Origin: Comamonas phosphati
Lineage (GTDB): Bacteria > Pseudomonadota > Gammaproteobacteria > Burkholderiales > Burkholderiaceae_C
Direction of reading: 5' to 3'
DNA length: 64,000 bases
NCBI RefSeq assembly: GCF_014637085.1
Contig: NZ_BMEU01000008.1
Span: forward strand, 94,298 to 158,297
Positions 24,716 to 34,104 of this stretch are shown here, one piece after another. The position numbers were made by a program, and so were the translations under genes. Every line of letters starts with the position of its first letter. Within the stretch, counting starts at the first letter, position 1. Below the pieces are notes generated by a model. It saw only the letters and a list, made by a program, of their open reading frames with translations. It had not been told where the DNA came from and did not search any database.

Positions 24716-25696
24716 TTAATCCGCCAGAAAACGTGCGTACCGTTCCAGGTCCACGTTGCCGCCGCTGATGACAATGCCCACACGGGCGCCCGAGAGCTTG
24801 ACGCCGCCGTGCAAGGCGCCGGCCAGCGACAGCGCGCCCGTGGGCTCGACCACGATTTTCATGCGTTCCGCATAGAAGCGCATGGCCTGCACCAGTTGTT
24901 CGTCGGAGACTGTGACTATGTCCTGCACGTATTGCTGGATCAGCGCGAACGTGAGGTCGCCAGGTGCTTGGGCCTGGGCGCCGTCGGCAATGGTGTGGGG
25001 CGTGGCGATCCTCACGATGTGGCCGGCGCGCAGCGACTGCTGCACGTCGTTGCCGGCCTCGGGTTCCACGCCATAGACCTGGCACCGGGGCGCCAGCGCC
25101 TGGGCCGAGAGCAGGCTGCCCGACAGCAGGCCGCCGCCGCCCGTGCAGACGAACAGATAGTCCAGGCCGGGCACGTCTTCCAGCAATTCCTTGGCCGCCG
25201 TGCCCTGGCCGGCGATCACGTCGCGGTGGTTGTAGGGCGGAATCAGCGTCATGCCGCGCTCGCCGGCCAACTTGACGGCGATCTCCTCGCGGTTCTCGCT
25301 GAAGCGGTTATAGGTCACGACCTGGGCGCCATAGCCGCGCGTGGCAGCCATCTTGGAGGCTGGCGCGTCCTCGGGCATGACGATGAGGGCCGGCATGTCC
25401 AGAATCTGGGCCGCCAGCGCAATGGCCTGGGCATGGTTGCCCGAGGAAAAGGCCAGGACGCCGTGCTTGCGCTGCTCGGGGCTGAACCGGGCCAGGGCGT
25501 TGTAGGCGCCACGCAGCTTGAAAGCGCCTATGCGCTGCAGGTTCTCGCACTTGAAGAACAGCCGGGCGCCGAGCTTCTCGTCCATGGTGCGGCTGGTGAA
25601 AACGGGAGTGCGGTGGGTCACGCCCTTCAACCGTTCGGCGGCCGCAATCACGTCGTCGTAGGTGGGCAGCAGGGGGGGCGAGGTGTTCATGGTCAT
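24716..25696 (-). CDS. Threonine/serine dehydratase-like PLP enzyme
   Basis: A 326-residue fold-type II PLP enzyme. The Schiff-base lysine is in GAFKLRGAYNAL, phosphate and substrate contacts in FSSGNHAQAIALAA, the glycine loop in CTGGGGLLSGSLL, and the C-terminal VISGGNVDLERY closes the cofactor site. It has no ACT regulatory domain, so it is the short catabolic form. Candidates are threonine dehydratase, serine racemase or threo-3-hydroxyaspartate ammonia-lyase; the length fits all three. Two ATGs (25696 and 25690) are possible. Confidence 0.88.
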   Translation of the reverse strand: MTMNTSPPLLPTYDDVIAAAERLKGVTHRTPVFTSRTMDEKLGARLFFKCENLQRIGAFKLRGAYNALARFSPEQRKHGVLAFSSGNHAQAIALAAQILDMPALIVMPEDAPASKMAATRGYGAQVVTYNRFSENREEIAVKLAGERGMTLIPPYNHRDVIAGQGTAAKELLEDVPGLDYLFVCTGGGGLLSGSLLSAQALAPRCQVYGVEPEAGNDVQQSLRAGHIVRIATPHTIADGAQAQAPGDLTFALIQQYVQDIVTVSDEQLVQAMRFYAERMKIVVEPTGALSLAGALHGGVKLSGARVGIVISGGNVDLERYARFLAD

Positions 25697-25884
25697 GATG
25701 GCCGTGGATCCGGAGAGCCGGAAAGAGTTGCCTGGATGGACTGTGTGCGCCAAACATGATAGCGGCGGAACCGCAAATCGGGCGCCGATGGGCGTCGACG
25801 ACCTGCAGAAAATGAGTCCTCCGAAAAACCGATGCCGCTCACCCAACAGGGATGAGCGGCATCGCTGCTGGCGCAGCCCCTGGC

Positions 25885-27060
25885 TTACTTGAGCTGGTGG
25901 CCGCAGTTGGCGCAGAACCTGTCGTCAGGCGCCACGGTTTCGTGGCAGGCGGGGCATGCCGGATGCGACAGCCTGGGCGCGTCGGGGCGGACCTGTTCCT
26001 GGGCCTGCGCTTCGGTTTCGGCGCTGGCCTGGGCTTCGGCTGTCTGGCCTTTCATGGCCCGGGCCTGCTTGATCTGTCCGGCGGCGGCCATGGCGCGCTC
26101 CTTGGCTTCCCCGGCACGCTTGCGCACGTCGCCGATCAGGTCGTCCAGCGCGCCTTCGGCATCGGATGCATCCAGGCCTTCCCGGGCCTGCAGGTACACG
26201 AGATTCATGCCCATGATCATGACCTGGGCCATGAGCGCGCCGACGACGCAGTACAGAACGCCCAGGCCCGAAACCAGGCCCGCCACGGCCGGGTTGCCCG
26301 TGAGCGCGCCGGCGCCGTAGCCAGTGGAGGCCATGGCGAAGGTCTGGCTGCCGCCGATGATGGCGGCGCCCATGCTGGTCAGCGAGAAGCTGGCGGGCAG
26401 CAGGCCGGCCAGCAGCAGCACGCTGATCACGCCGATGATGAAGTACAGCACCAGCTCCAGCAGCACCACTTCCACCAGCCGCTGGCGTGCAATGGCCAGC
26501 ACATTGGCCAGGGCAGCCTTGAAGTTCAGTCCGCTCCAGATTGCGGGGGCGAACAGCGGATAGATGACCCAGAACAGGGCCACGAGTGCCGCGGCAGCCA
26601 CCAGCACTAGGACGGGGTGGGCGACAAAAGCCAGGATGACGCCGAGCACGGGAATCTTGCAGACGATGTACACCACGGCCGCCACGAGTAGAAAGGCCAG
26701 GACCGCCGCCAGCAGCAGGACCGCGAAGATCAGGAACTTGGGGATGCAGGCCAGGCCGAAGGCAAAGGCCTCGCCGACGGAGCGCACCGGAACCTCCCTG
26801 GCCTTGTCCATGAGCATCACGCCTACGGCGGAGATGCCGCCCATCATGACCACCGCGGCGGCCAGGCTCAGGACCAGACGCGCAATGCCGCCTGTGAAGC
26901 CGCCGATGGCACTGCCCAGCCACTGGGCCAGCAGAAAGACGAGAAAAGTCAGCAGCAAGGTGAGAAAACCCAGCAGCATGGGGCGCCACTGGGTCAGTCC
27001 TTCGCCTGCGCGCGCCAGGGTGGCGATACGGATATCGCCCAGAGTTTGCTTGGCTCTCAT
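25885..27060 (-). CDS. Polytopic membrane protein with C-terminal zinc ribbon
   Basis: A 391-residue protein I cannot assign to a characterised family. It has about six to eight long hydrophobic segments (residues 25 to 285), then a charged, Ala/Glu/Gln-rich stretch, and ends in a zinc ribbon with cysteines in CPAC and FCANCG. The middle is rich in glycine (GAAIIGGSQTFAMAS). The start is ATG 27060. It is the last gene of a minus-strand trio with a lipoprotein gene (36 bases upstream) and another zinc-ribbon protein. The combination suggests an envelope function, but there is no direct evidence. Confidence 0.78.
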   Translation of the reverse strand: MRAKQTLGDIRIATLARAGEGLTQWRPMLLGFLTLLLTFLVFLLAQWLGSAIGGFTGGIARLVLSLAAAVVMMGGISAVGVMLMDKAREVPVRSVGEAFAFGLACIPKFLIFAVLLLAAVLAFLLVAAVVYIVCKIPVLGVILAFVAHPVLVLVAAAALVALFWVIYPLFAPAIWSGLNFKAALANVLAIARQRLVEVVLLELVLYFIIGVISVLLLAGLLPASFSLTSMGAAIIGGSQTFAMASTGYGAGALTGNPAVAGLVSGLGVLYCVVGALMAQVMIMGMNLVYLQAREGLDASDAEGALDDLIGDVRKRAGEAKERAMAAAGQIKQARAMKGQTAEAQASAETEAQAQEQVRPDAPRLSHPACPACHETVAPDDRFCANCGHQLK

Positions 27061-27096
27061 GTACCGTCCTGTCGTGAATGAGGTGATGATGCGTTT

Positions 27097-27759
27097 TTAC
27101 AGCTGGCCGCGGATCTCGCCGGCCTGGATGGTGTAGCGCTCCATGCCCGCGGGCAGCGTGCGGTCGAGGTTCTTGAGCACCGACACGGGTTTGCCGCTGC
27201 TGGTGTGGGTGGTGCCGGTCGAGGTGTTGACGCGATTGGCGCGCACGTCGGCCTCGGCCTGATCGACCACGATGCTGGATGCCCCGCGGTTATTGGCCAG
27301 CTCGTTGGCCAGGTTCTTGAGGGTGTCCATGGCGCGCGTGTATTCGGGCCGGCCCTTGGCGGCCAGCGGCATGCTGACGCTGACGGATTCCAGCGCGCGC
27401 ATCTTGCGGGCCTGTCCGCTCTGGCTGTCGGTAATGTTCACGTCCACCATGCGCACGCTGCCGGCCATGGCGCGCTGGCCCGGCGGAAGGCCTTGCATGG
27501 CGCTCACGGCCTGCACCTGGGCCGCACGTGCCCGCTGGGCTTCCTGGTCCAGAACGGACTGCAGCTTGCCGAAGCGGTCCGACGGCGCGTGGGCGTCGCC
27601 CGCGGCCGGGCCGCCGCAGTTGCGCGCATTGGCCGAATTGGTGGCGCGCGACAGCATGCAGCTGAAGGAGCTGGACGCGTCTTCCAGGGTTGCGCAGCCG
27701 CTGGCAAGCAGGGCGGCGCAGGTGATCAGGGTCAGTTTGAGATGTCGCATGGGTCGCAT
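27097..27759 (-). CDS. Uncharacterised lipoprotein
   Basis: A 220-residue protein with a lipoprotein signal (hydrophobic core ending LLASGC). The mature part has two further cysteines (FSCMLS and RNCGG), an Ala/Gln-rich helical stretch, and a C-terminal domain with DVNITDSQSGQARKM and VVDQAEADVRANRVN. I do not recognise the family. Starts at 27759 or 27750 are equally possible; neither has a clear ribosome-binding site. It lies between two zinc-ribbon membrane protein genes, so its product probably works at the outer membrane with them. Confidence 0.72.
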   Translation of the reverse strand: MRPMRHLKLTLITCAALLASGCATLEDASSSFSCMLSRATNSANARNCGGPAAGDAHAPSDRFGKLQSVLDQEAQRARAAQVQAVSAMQGLPPGQRAMAGSVRMVDVNITDSQSGQARKMRALESVSVSMPLAAKGRPEYTRAMDTLKNLANELANNRGASSIVVDQAEADVRANRVNTSTGTTHTSSGKPVSVLKNLDRTLPAGMERYTIQAGEIRGQL

Positions 27760-27833
27760 GTGGTGCGCTGGTGTCATGGGCGCCAGGGCATGGGCCGGCC
27801 GGTCCTGCTGCCTGGCTCGCGTGAAAAAACCGG

Positions 27834-28409
27834 TCAATCCAGCAAATCGTGCAGCGTGGGCTGGGCACGGTTTTGCGGGGGGGAATTGGGCTTGGGCTGC
27901 GCGGCGGGGTGGCTGGGCGGAGCCGCCGCCGCGGCTGCCGCCGTCGGCTTGGGCAGGGACTCCGGTGGAGACGGCGGGGATGGCGGGGCTGGCACTGCGG
28001 CCGTGGCATCGCCGGCTGCCCGTGTTGCGGCCTCCTGCACGGCGGGCGCCGTGGGCGTGTCGCGGTGCAGCGGGCCGACCAGGGCATCGGCGCGGGCCTT
28101 GTCCTCTTGCGAAATGGCCTCCTTGTCGGTGGCGGCTGCGCCGGTCGGGCCGCTGGGGGCCGGGCCGGCCATATTGGCCGAATGCGAGAACCGGCCCAGC
28201 TTCTGCGCCAGCAGCACGCCCGAGCCCACGGCGATCAGTATCACGGCGATGACGGCCCATCTGATCCAGGGCCGCCCGCCGGCGATCGGTTCCGTGGGGA
28301 AGGCCGGCATGCTTGCCGCCGCCGGGGATGCCGGCGGCTGGGCCGCACCGCAGCGGTTGCAGAACTTGGCGGTTGCGGCGAGAAGATTGCCGCACTGTGA
28401 ACAATTCAT
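27834..28409 (-). CDS. Zinc-ribbon membrane protein
   Basis: A 191-residue protein with an N-terminal zinc ribbon (CSQCGN near residue 3 and CNRCG near 17), a single membrane helix (WAVIAVILIAVGSGVLLA, about 50-68) and a long Pro/Ala-rich tail. The ribbon would face the cytoplasm if the tail is periplasmic. It opens the three-gene operon with the lipoprotein and polytopic zinc-ribbon protein. Function unknown; similar ribbon-plus-helix proteins are often annotated only as zinc-ribbon domain-containing. Confidence 0.78.
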   Translation of the reverse strand: MNCSQCGNLLAATAKFCNRCGAAQPPASPAAASMPAFPTEPIAGGRPWIRWAVIAVILIAVGSGVLLAQKLGRFSHSANMAGPAPSGPTGAAATDKEAISQEDKARADALVGPLHRDTPTAPAVQEAATRAAGDATAAVPAPPSPPSPPESLPKPTAAAAAAAPPSHPAAQPKPNSPPQNRAQPTLHDLLD

Positions 28410-28538
28410 TGTGAGATGGACTGAAGAAAGTTGCAGGCAGCAGCCAAGCGTGCCGTCCTAAGGACTACGCATCTTACATGCGGCCAATCTGCCAACGGCA
28501 TGCGGGCGCCGCGCCGGGCGGGGATAATCCTTCCCCTT

Positions 28539-31500
28539 ATGTCTTTGCAGATCACCTTTCCCGAGCAACTCCCCGTATCCAGCCGCCGTGACGAGATCAT
28601 GGCGGCCATGGACCGCCACCAGGTCATCATCGTCTGCGGCGAGACGGGTTCGGGCAAGACCACGCAGTTGCCCAAGATTGCGCTGGCGCTGGGCCGAGGC
28701 CGGGTCAATGCACCCGAAGGCAGCAAAGGGCAACTGATTGGCCACACCCAGCCGCGGCGCATTGCGGCCTCCAGCGTGGCCAAGCGCATTGCCGAGGAGC
28801 TGAGGACGCCGCTGGGCGAGGTCGTGGGCTACAAGGTGCGCTTCCAGGACACGCTGCAAAAGGGCGCCTCGGTCAAGCTGATGACGGACGGCATTCTGCT
28901 GGCCGAGACCCAGACCGATCCTTTGCTCAAGGCCTACGACACGCTGATCATCGACGAGGCCCACGAACGCAGCCTCAACATCGATTTTTTGCTGGGCTAC
29001 ATCCGGCAGATCCTGCCCAGGCGCCCGGACCTCAAGGTGGTGGTGACCTCGGCCACCATCGATGCCGAGCGCTTCGCCAAGCATTTCGAGGGCAAGAACG
29101 GGCCGGCGCCCGTGATCATGGTCTCGGGCCGCGCCTACCCGGTGGAGATGCGCTACCAGCCCTTCGAGGAGAAGAAGGACTTCGATCTCAACGACGCGAT
29201 TGCCGATGGGGTGGACGAGCTGTGGGCCGGCGCTGGAAGGGGTAGCTCCTCCGGTAGCGGCGACATCCTGGTCTTCCTGCCCGGCGAGCGTGAAATCCGC
29301 GAGGCCTCCGACCATCTGCGCAAGCATCTGCAGCACTCGCCCATGCTGCGCAGCGCCGAGGTGCTGCCGCTGTTTTCGCGCCTGTCTCAGGCCGAGCAGG
29401 AGCGCATCTTCGACGGCCATACGGGCCGCCGCATTGTGCTGGCCACCAACGTGGCCGAGACTTCGCTCACGGTTCCGGGCATCAGATACGTGATCGACGC
29501 AGGAACGGCGCGCGTCAAGCGCTATTCCTTCCGTAGCAAGGTGGAGCAGCTGCTGGTCGAACCCATCAGCCAGGCGGCGGCCAACCAGCGCGCGGGCCGC
29601 TGCGGCCGCGTGGCCAACGGCATCTGCATACGCCTGTACGGCGAGGCGGACTTCAACAGCCGGCCCAAGTTCACCGACCCTGAAATCCTGCGCTCCTCGC
29701 TGGCCGGCGTGATCCTGCGCATGAAGTCGCTGGGCCTGGGCGACGTGGTGAACTTCCCCTTCCTCGAAGCGCCCTCGGGCCGCGCGATTGCCGACGGCTA
29801 CCAACTGCTGGCCGAGCTGGGCGCCGTGGACGAGCGCGGCAATCTGCTGTCCATGGGCCAGGAGCTGGCGCGCCTGCCGCTGGACCCGCGCGTGGGCCGC
29901 ATGATTCTGGAGGCCCGCTCGCGCGGTGCCGTGGCCGAGGTGCTGATCATTGCCTCGGCCCTGTCGGTGCAGGACGTGCGCGACCGGCCCATGGAGGCGC
30001 AGCAGCAGGCCGACCAGGCCCATGCCAAGTTCGACGATGAAAAAAGCGAGTTCTCCGGCTATCTGCGGCTGTGGAAGTGGCTGCAGGACGCACGCGGCGG
30101 CAAGGTCGTGGCCAAGAGCCGCAAGGAGATGGCGGCGCAGAGCACACCCGCGCCCAGGCAGATCCGCAATACGGCCTTTCTGCCCGTGAGCCAGCGCAGC
30201 AGCGGCGCGCAGGTGGAAGGCACGGTCGAGGAGCGCCTGGCGCTGTTCAACCCTGCCGAAGTCGAAGAGGCCATGCACAAGATCAGCAACCGCCAGTGGG
30301 AGCAGCTGCTGCGCCAGAACTTCATCAACATCCGCCGCGTGCGCGAGTGGCGCGACATTCATTCGCAGCTGCTCACCGTGGTCAGGGAGCACAAATGGCA
30401 GCTCAACCACGAGGCCGCGGGCTATGACGCCGTGCACCTGTCCATGCTGGCCGGTCTGCTGGGCAACGTGGGCTATCGTGGAGAGGAAAGCGACGCCTAT
30501 CTGGGCTCGCACGGCATCAAGTTTCACCCGCACCCGGGCGCGCACCTGAGCAAGAAGCCCGGCCGCTGGATCGTCGCGGCCGAGCAGGTCGAGACCTCGC
30601 GCCTGTACGGTCGCGGCATTGCGGCCGTCGAGCCGCAGTGGCTGGAAGAGGCGGGCGGCCATCTGCTCAGGAAGCAGCTGCTGGACCCGCACTGGAGCAA
30701 GAAGCAGGCCGACGTGATCGCGCTGGAGCGCGCCACGCTCTACGGCCTGGTGGTCTACAACGGCCGCCGCGTGAGCTACGGCCGCGTGGACCCGCACGAG
30801 GCGCGCAACCTCTTCATCCGCCAGGCGCTGGTGGAGGGCGAGTGGGAGACCCAATGGCACTTCCTGCCCGCCAACCTCAAGATGGTCAGGAAGGTGGGGG
30901 AGCTCGAACACAAGAGCCGCCGCCAGGACGTGCTGGTGGACGACGAGCTGATCTTCGCCTTCTACGACCAGCAGTTGCCGCGCGATGTGTTCAACGGCGC
31001 CACCTTCGACCAGTGGTTCCGCGTCGAGAGCAAAGGCCATCCGGACCTGCTGCTTCTCACGCGCGACGAGCTGATGCGCCACGAGGCCGCGGGCATCACC
31101 ACCGACAACTTCCCCAAGACCATCAGGCTGGGCGGCGTGGACTGCGCGGCCGCCTATCTGCACAGCCCCGGCGATGCGCGCGACGGCATCACCGTCACCG
31201 TGCCGCTGTTCGTGCTCAACCAGGTGTCGGAGGAGCGCGCCGAATGGCTGGTGCCCGGCATGCTCAAGGACAAGATCCAGGCCCTGCTCAAAAGCCTGCC
31301 CCAGCGCCCGCGCAGCCGCTTCGTGCCGCTGCCCGAGAGCGCGGCGCGGCTGGCCGGGCTGTTCACGCAGGCCGAGCGCTGGGCCGAACAGACGAAACAC
31401 AGCAGCCTGATCGATGTGCTGCTCAAGCAGGTGCGCGACGAGACCTCGCTGGACGTGAGGCGTGCGGACTTCAAGCTGGACATGCTGAGCCCGCACCTGT

Positions 31501-32621
31501 TCATGAACTTCCGCATCACCGACGAGCACGGCCGCCAGCTGGGCCAGGGCCGCAACCTGGGCGCGCTCAAGGCCGAACTGGGTGCCAAGGCGCGCGGCGC
31601 CTTCCAGGCGCTTGCTTCATTAAAGATAGCTGCTGGCGCTCAGTCTGAGAAGGATTCGGCGTCCGAAAATGCCAAAATACAGAAGGTGCATGCGCAGAGT
31701 GCTGCAAAAAATGAAGCGAATTCCGGCGTGCCTGCAGCCAAAAAAGAGGCTTCGGCACCTGCGCAAGCGGCCGATGCGCGCTACAAGGAATGGAGCTTTG
31801 GCGAGCTGCCCGAGCTCATGGAGATCAAGAAGGGCGGCCAGACGCTGATCGGCTTTCCGGCGCTCATCGACCATGGCGATGCGGCCGGCATCGAGGTCTT
31901 CGACGAGCCCGAGGTGGCCGCCGCCAGGCATCGCGTGGGCCTGCGCCGCCTGTTCGCACTGCAGATCAGGGACGCGCTCAAGTACCTGGAAAAGAACATC
32001 CCCGACCTGCAGAAGATGGCCGTGGCCTATATGCCGCTGGGCACGCAGGAGGAGCTGCGCAGCCAGATCATCGACGTGGCGATCGACCGTGCCTTCCTGC
32101 AGGAGCCGCTGCCAACGAACGAGGCGCAGTTCAAGCAGCGCGTGCAGGACGGGCGCGGACGCCTGACCTTGATCGCCAACGAAGTGGCGCGCATGTCCGC
32201 GACCATCCTGGCCGAATACGCGGCTGCCGCGCGCAAGATCAAGGACACGAAGAACGCGCCGGAAGCGACCAGGGATGCGGGCGAACAGCTGCAAAAGCTC
32301 ATGCCCAGGAATTTCATTGCCGTGGCGCCGTGGGCGCAGCTGGGTCACTACGCGCGCTATCTGAAGGCCATCACCACGCGCTTGGACAAATACCGCGCCG
32401 ACCCCGCGCGCGATGCCGCCAAGCTCAAGGAGCTGCAGCCGCTGGAGCAGCGCTACTGGCGCCTGGTGGCCGAGCGCAAGGGCCAGGTCGATGCGCGCAT
32501 GCAGGAGTACCGTTGGATGCTGGAGGAGCTGCGCGTGAGCTTCTTCGCCCAGGAACTGCGCACGCCGTACCCGGTCAGCAGCAAGCGGCTGGACAAGGTC
32601 TGGCAGCAGCTGCAGAACTGA
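28539..32621 (+). CDS. hrpA: ATP-dependent RNA helicase HrpA
   Basis: A 1360-residue DEAH-box helicase, slightly longer than the Escherichia coli protein (1300). Motifs: GETGSGKTTQLPK (I), IIDEAHERSLNIDF (II), VVTSATID (III), VLATNVAETSLTVPGI (V) and NQRAGRCGRVANG (VI). The helicase core is followed by winged-helix, ratchet and OB domains and a long C-terminal HrpA region. A Lys/Ala/Ser-rich linker at about residues 1028-1080 starts inside a GATAGCT-type repeat (31624). HrpA helps rescue stalled ribosomes or processes mRNA. It is transcribed divergently from the zinc-ribbon operon. Confidence 0.96.
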   Translation: MSLQITFPEQLPVSSRRDEIMAAMDRHQVIIVCGETGSGKTTQLPKIALALGRGRVNAPEGSKGQLIGHTQPRRIAASSVAKRIAEELRTPLGEVVGYKVRFQDTLQKGASVKLMTDGILLAETQTDPLLKAYDTLIIDEAHERSLNIDFLLGYIRQILPRRPDLKVVVTSATIDAERFAKHFEGKNGPAPVIMVSGRAYPVEMRYQPFEEKKDFDLNDAIADGVDELWAGAGRGSSSGSGDILVFLPGEREIREASDHLRKHLQHSPMLRSAEVLPLFSRLSQAEQERIFDGHTGRRIVLATNVAETSLTVPGIRYVIDAGTARVKRYSFRSKVEQLLVEPISQAAANQRAGRCGRVANGICIRLYGEADFNSRPKFTDPEILRSSLAGVILRMKSLGLGDVVNFPFLEAPSGRAIADGYQLLAELGAVDERGNLLSMGQELARLPLDPRVGRMILEARSRGAVAEVLIIASALSVQDVRDRPMEAQQQADQAHAKFDDEKSEFSGYLRLWKWLQDARGGKVVAKSRKEMAAQSTPAPRQIRNTAFLPVSQRSSGAQVEGTVEERLALFNPAEVEEAMHKISNRQWEQLLRQNFINIRRVREWRDIHSQLLTVVREHKWQLNHEAAGYDAVHLSMLAGLLGNVGYRGEESDAYLGSHGIKFHPHPGAHLSKKPGRWIVAAEQVETSRLYGRGIAAVEPQWLEEAGGHLLRKQLLDPHWSKKQADVIALERATLYGLVVYNGRRVSYGRVDPHEARNLFIRQALVEGEWETQWHFLPANLKMVRKVGELEHKSRRQDVLVDDELIFAFYDQQLPRDVFNGATFDQWFRVESKGHPDLLLLTRDELMRHEAAGITTDNFPKTIRLGGVDCAAAYLHSPGDARDGITVTVPLFVLNQVSEERAEWLVPGMLKDKIQALLKSLPQRPRSRFVPLPESAARLAGLFTQAERWAEQTKHSSLIDVLLKQVRDETSLDVRRADFKLDMLSPHLFMNFRITDEHGRQLGQGRNLGALKAELGAKARGAFQALASLKIAAGAQSEKDSASENAKIQKVHAQSAAKNEANSGVPAAKKEASAPAQAADARYKEWSFGELPELMEIKKGGQTLIGFPALIDHGDAAGIEVFDEPEVAAARHRVGLRRLFALQIRDALKYLEKNIPDLQKMAVAYMPLGTQEELRSQIIDVAIDRAFLQEPLPTNEAQFKQRVQDGRGRLTLIANEVARMSATILAEYAAAARKIKDTKNAPEATRDAGEQLQKLMPRNFIAVAPWAQLGHYARYLKAITTRLDKYRADPARDAAKLKELQPLEQRYWRLVAERKGQVDARMQEYRWMLEELRVSFFAQELRTPYPVSSKRLDKVWQQLQN
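31624..31640. repeat. GATAGCT-type repeat inside hrpA linker
   Basis: AGATAGCTGCTGGCGCT is related to the elements at 5495 and 63765 and is translated in frame as part of a low-complexity linker. Only the core is shared, so the relation is moderate. Confidence 0.4.
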
Positions 32622-32738
32622 TCGAAGCCTGATTCCGGGGCCGGGTCTGATACTTCGCGGCCTTGGATGACGCAGCTCGTGCGGGCGGCTTTCCACAATG
32701 AGGCTGGAGCGTGCTTGCGCTCCTCAAGGAGAAGCCCC

Positions 32739-33371
32739 ATGAGCAAGGAAGTTGTCGCTTCAAAATCGGTCGTGATCGAGTTTGATGCTCCTCGCTGCAT
32801 TCATTCCCGCCACTGCGTGCTCGACCGGCCCGATGTGTTTGTGCCCAATGTGGCGGGAGCGTGGATCCATCCCGAGCGTGCCACCGCGGCCGAGGTGCTG
32901 GAAATTGCCCACAATTGCCCGTCAGGCGCCATTCAATGCCATGGCCCCAATGGCGAGGCACTGGAGCAGGCGCCTGTGGTCAACCAGGTCTGGGTGCGTG
33001 AAAACGGGCCGCTGGCCTTCCATGCGCCCTTGCAGGTCGATGGCAAGGCGGATGGCTTCCGGGCCACGCTGTGCCGTTGCGGCGCCAGCGCCAACAAGCC
33101 GTACTGCGACCAAAGCCATACCGGGGTGAATTTCCAGGCCACGGGCGAGCCGCCGGTTCAGGACTCACCGGCGCTGGCCCTGCGTGACGGTCCGCTGCAG
33201 ATCGAAGCCACGCCCAATGGTCCGCTGCACGTTTGCGGCAATCTGGAGCTGGTCAGCGGCACCGGCCGCACCATCGACCGGGTGACGGACGTCTACCTGT
33301 GCCGCTGCGGCCATTCCAATAACAAGCCGTATTGCGACGGCAGCCATGTGAAGGCGGGGTTCGAGTCCTAG
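32739..33371 (+). CDS. CDGSH iron-sulfur protein with an N-terminal ferredoxin-like domain
   Basis: A 210-residue protein with three predicted cluster sites. The N-terminal part has CIHSRHCVLDRPDVF and IAHNCPSGAI, a divergent 4Fe-4S domain (Fer4_19). Two CDGSH (mitoNEET) domains follow: LCRCGASANKPYCDQSH near residue 111 and LCRCGHSNNKPYCDGSH near 187; each has the three-Cys-one-His ligands of a 2Fe-2S cluster. AAGGAG is well placed before ATG 32739. Such proteins are thought to carry electrons or clusters. It stands alone between hrpA and an FMN-binding-type gene. Confidence 0.93.
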   Translation: MSKEVVASKSVVIEFDAPRCIHSRHCVLDRPDVFVPNVAGAWIHPERATAAEVLEIAHNCPSGAIQCHGPNGEALEQAPVVNQVWVRENGPLAFHAPLQVDGKADGFRATLCRCGASANKPYCDQSHTGVNFQATGEPPVQDSPALALRDGPLQIEATPNGPLHVCGNLELVSGTGRTIDRVTDVYLCRCGHSNNKPYCDGSHVKAGFES

Positions 33372-33395
33372 CGCCTAGCAGGGGCTGAACGGTCG

Positions 33396-33923
33396 CTAGG
33401 CGGCGGGCGCATTCAGCGCCTCGATCAGTTCATGCGCCGAGACATCGCGCGCCGCGCCGAAGCCGGCCACATGGCGGGCCAGCGTGGGCGTGATGCAGAC
33501 GAAGCGGAAGTCGCCCAGCATGGCCATGGGCTCGGCCTCGGGAAAGCGCTGCAGATAGGCGGCGCGCGCACCTTGCCAGAGCACGCTGTCCGCCGGCGGC
33601 GTGGAGGCCACCCCCTGGATGCTGGCGCGCTCCAGCGCATGCACGCCCTGGCCGGGTTCTTCGGCGGCCGTCACCAGCAGGCCGACCGCCGGGTGCTGCT
33701 CCATGGCCCGGGTGTGGCTGGCCAGGCCGCTCACGTGGATGACGAAGCAGGAGAACTCCGCGCACCAGGCCCAGGGCACCATGGACAGCCAGGGCGCGGG
33801 CAGGGCGGCGGCATCCCCGGAGTCGGCGGCAGCGGCAGCCGGCGGCTGCACGGCCAGGGCGGCCGTGCGCCGGTCCGTGAGCAGCGTGCGCAGGGAGGTC
33901 TGCAGGCGGGGTTCGTGCGGCAT
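33396..33923 (-). CDS. Pyridoxamine 5'-phosphate oxidase-fold (HugZ-like) protein
   Basis: A 175-residue split-barrel protein. It begins with SLRTLLTDRRTAALAV, contains SCFVIHVSGLASHTRAMEQHPAVGLLV and RASIQGVAS, and ends near RFVCITPTLARHVAGFGAAR, all of which are typical of the HugZ/PNPOx-like group that binds FMN or haem. The catalytic role is not known. Pairing with the CDGSH gene is convergent, so they are not one operon. The start at 33923 is chosen from homology. Confidence 0.8.
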   Translation of the reverse strand: MPHEPRLQTSLRTLLTDRRTAALAVQPPAAAAADSGDAAALPAPWLSMVPWAWCAEFSCFVIHVSGLASHTRAMEQHPAVGLLVTAAEEPGQGVHALERASIQGVASTPPADSVLWQGARAAYLQRFPEAEPMAMLGDFRFVCITPTLARHVAGFGAARDVSAHELIEALNAPAA

Positions 33924-34104
33924 GGCGCCATGGTACGCGCAGTGCGGCGATGGCGGACAGAGGATCTGCATGGGGACGGCATGGGGCCGCGAACGTCAAT
34001 CGTCACCTCGGCGACCTGGTGTTGGGGGCATCCCGGATGCTGCCTCGCGGTGCAGCGCCTAGCCTTGGTGGCTGATCCGCGATTTGTCGTGTTTTTTACT
34101 TAGA

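Noticed and set aside
28458-31529. A 1023-codon open frame on the minus strand opposite hrpA
   Set aside because: It lies wholly antisense to a gene with all helicase motifs; long antisense frames are common in GC-rich DNA, and its translation shows no domain.
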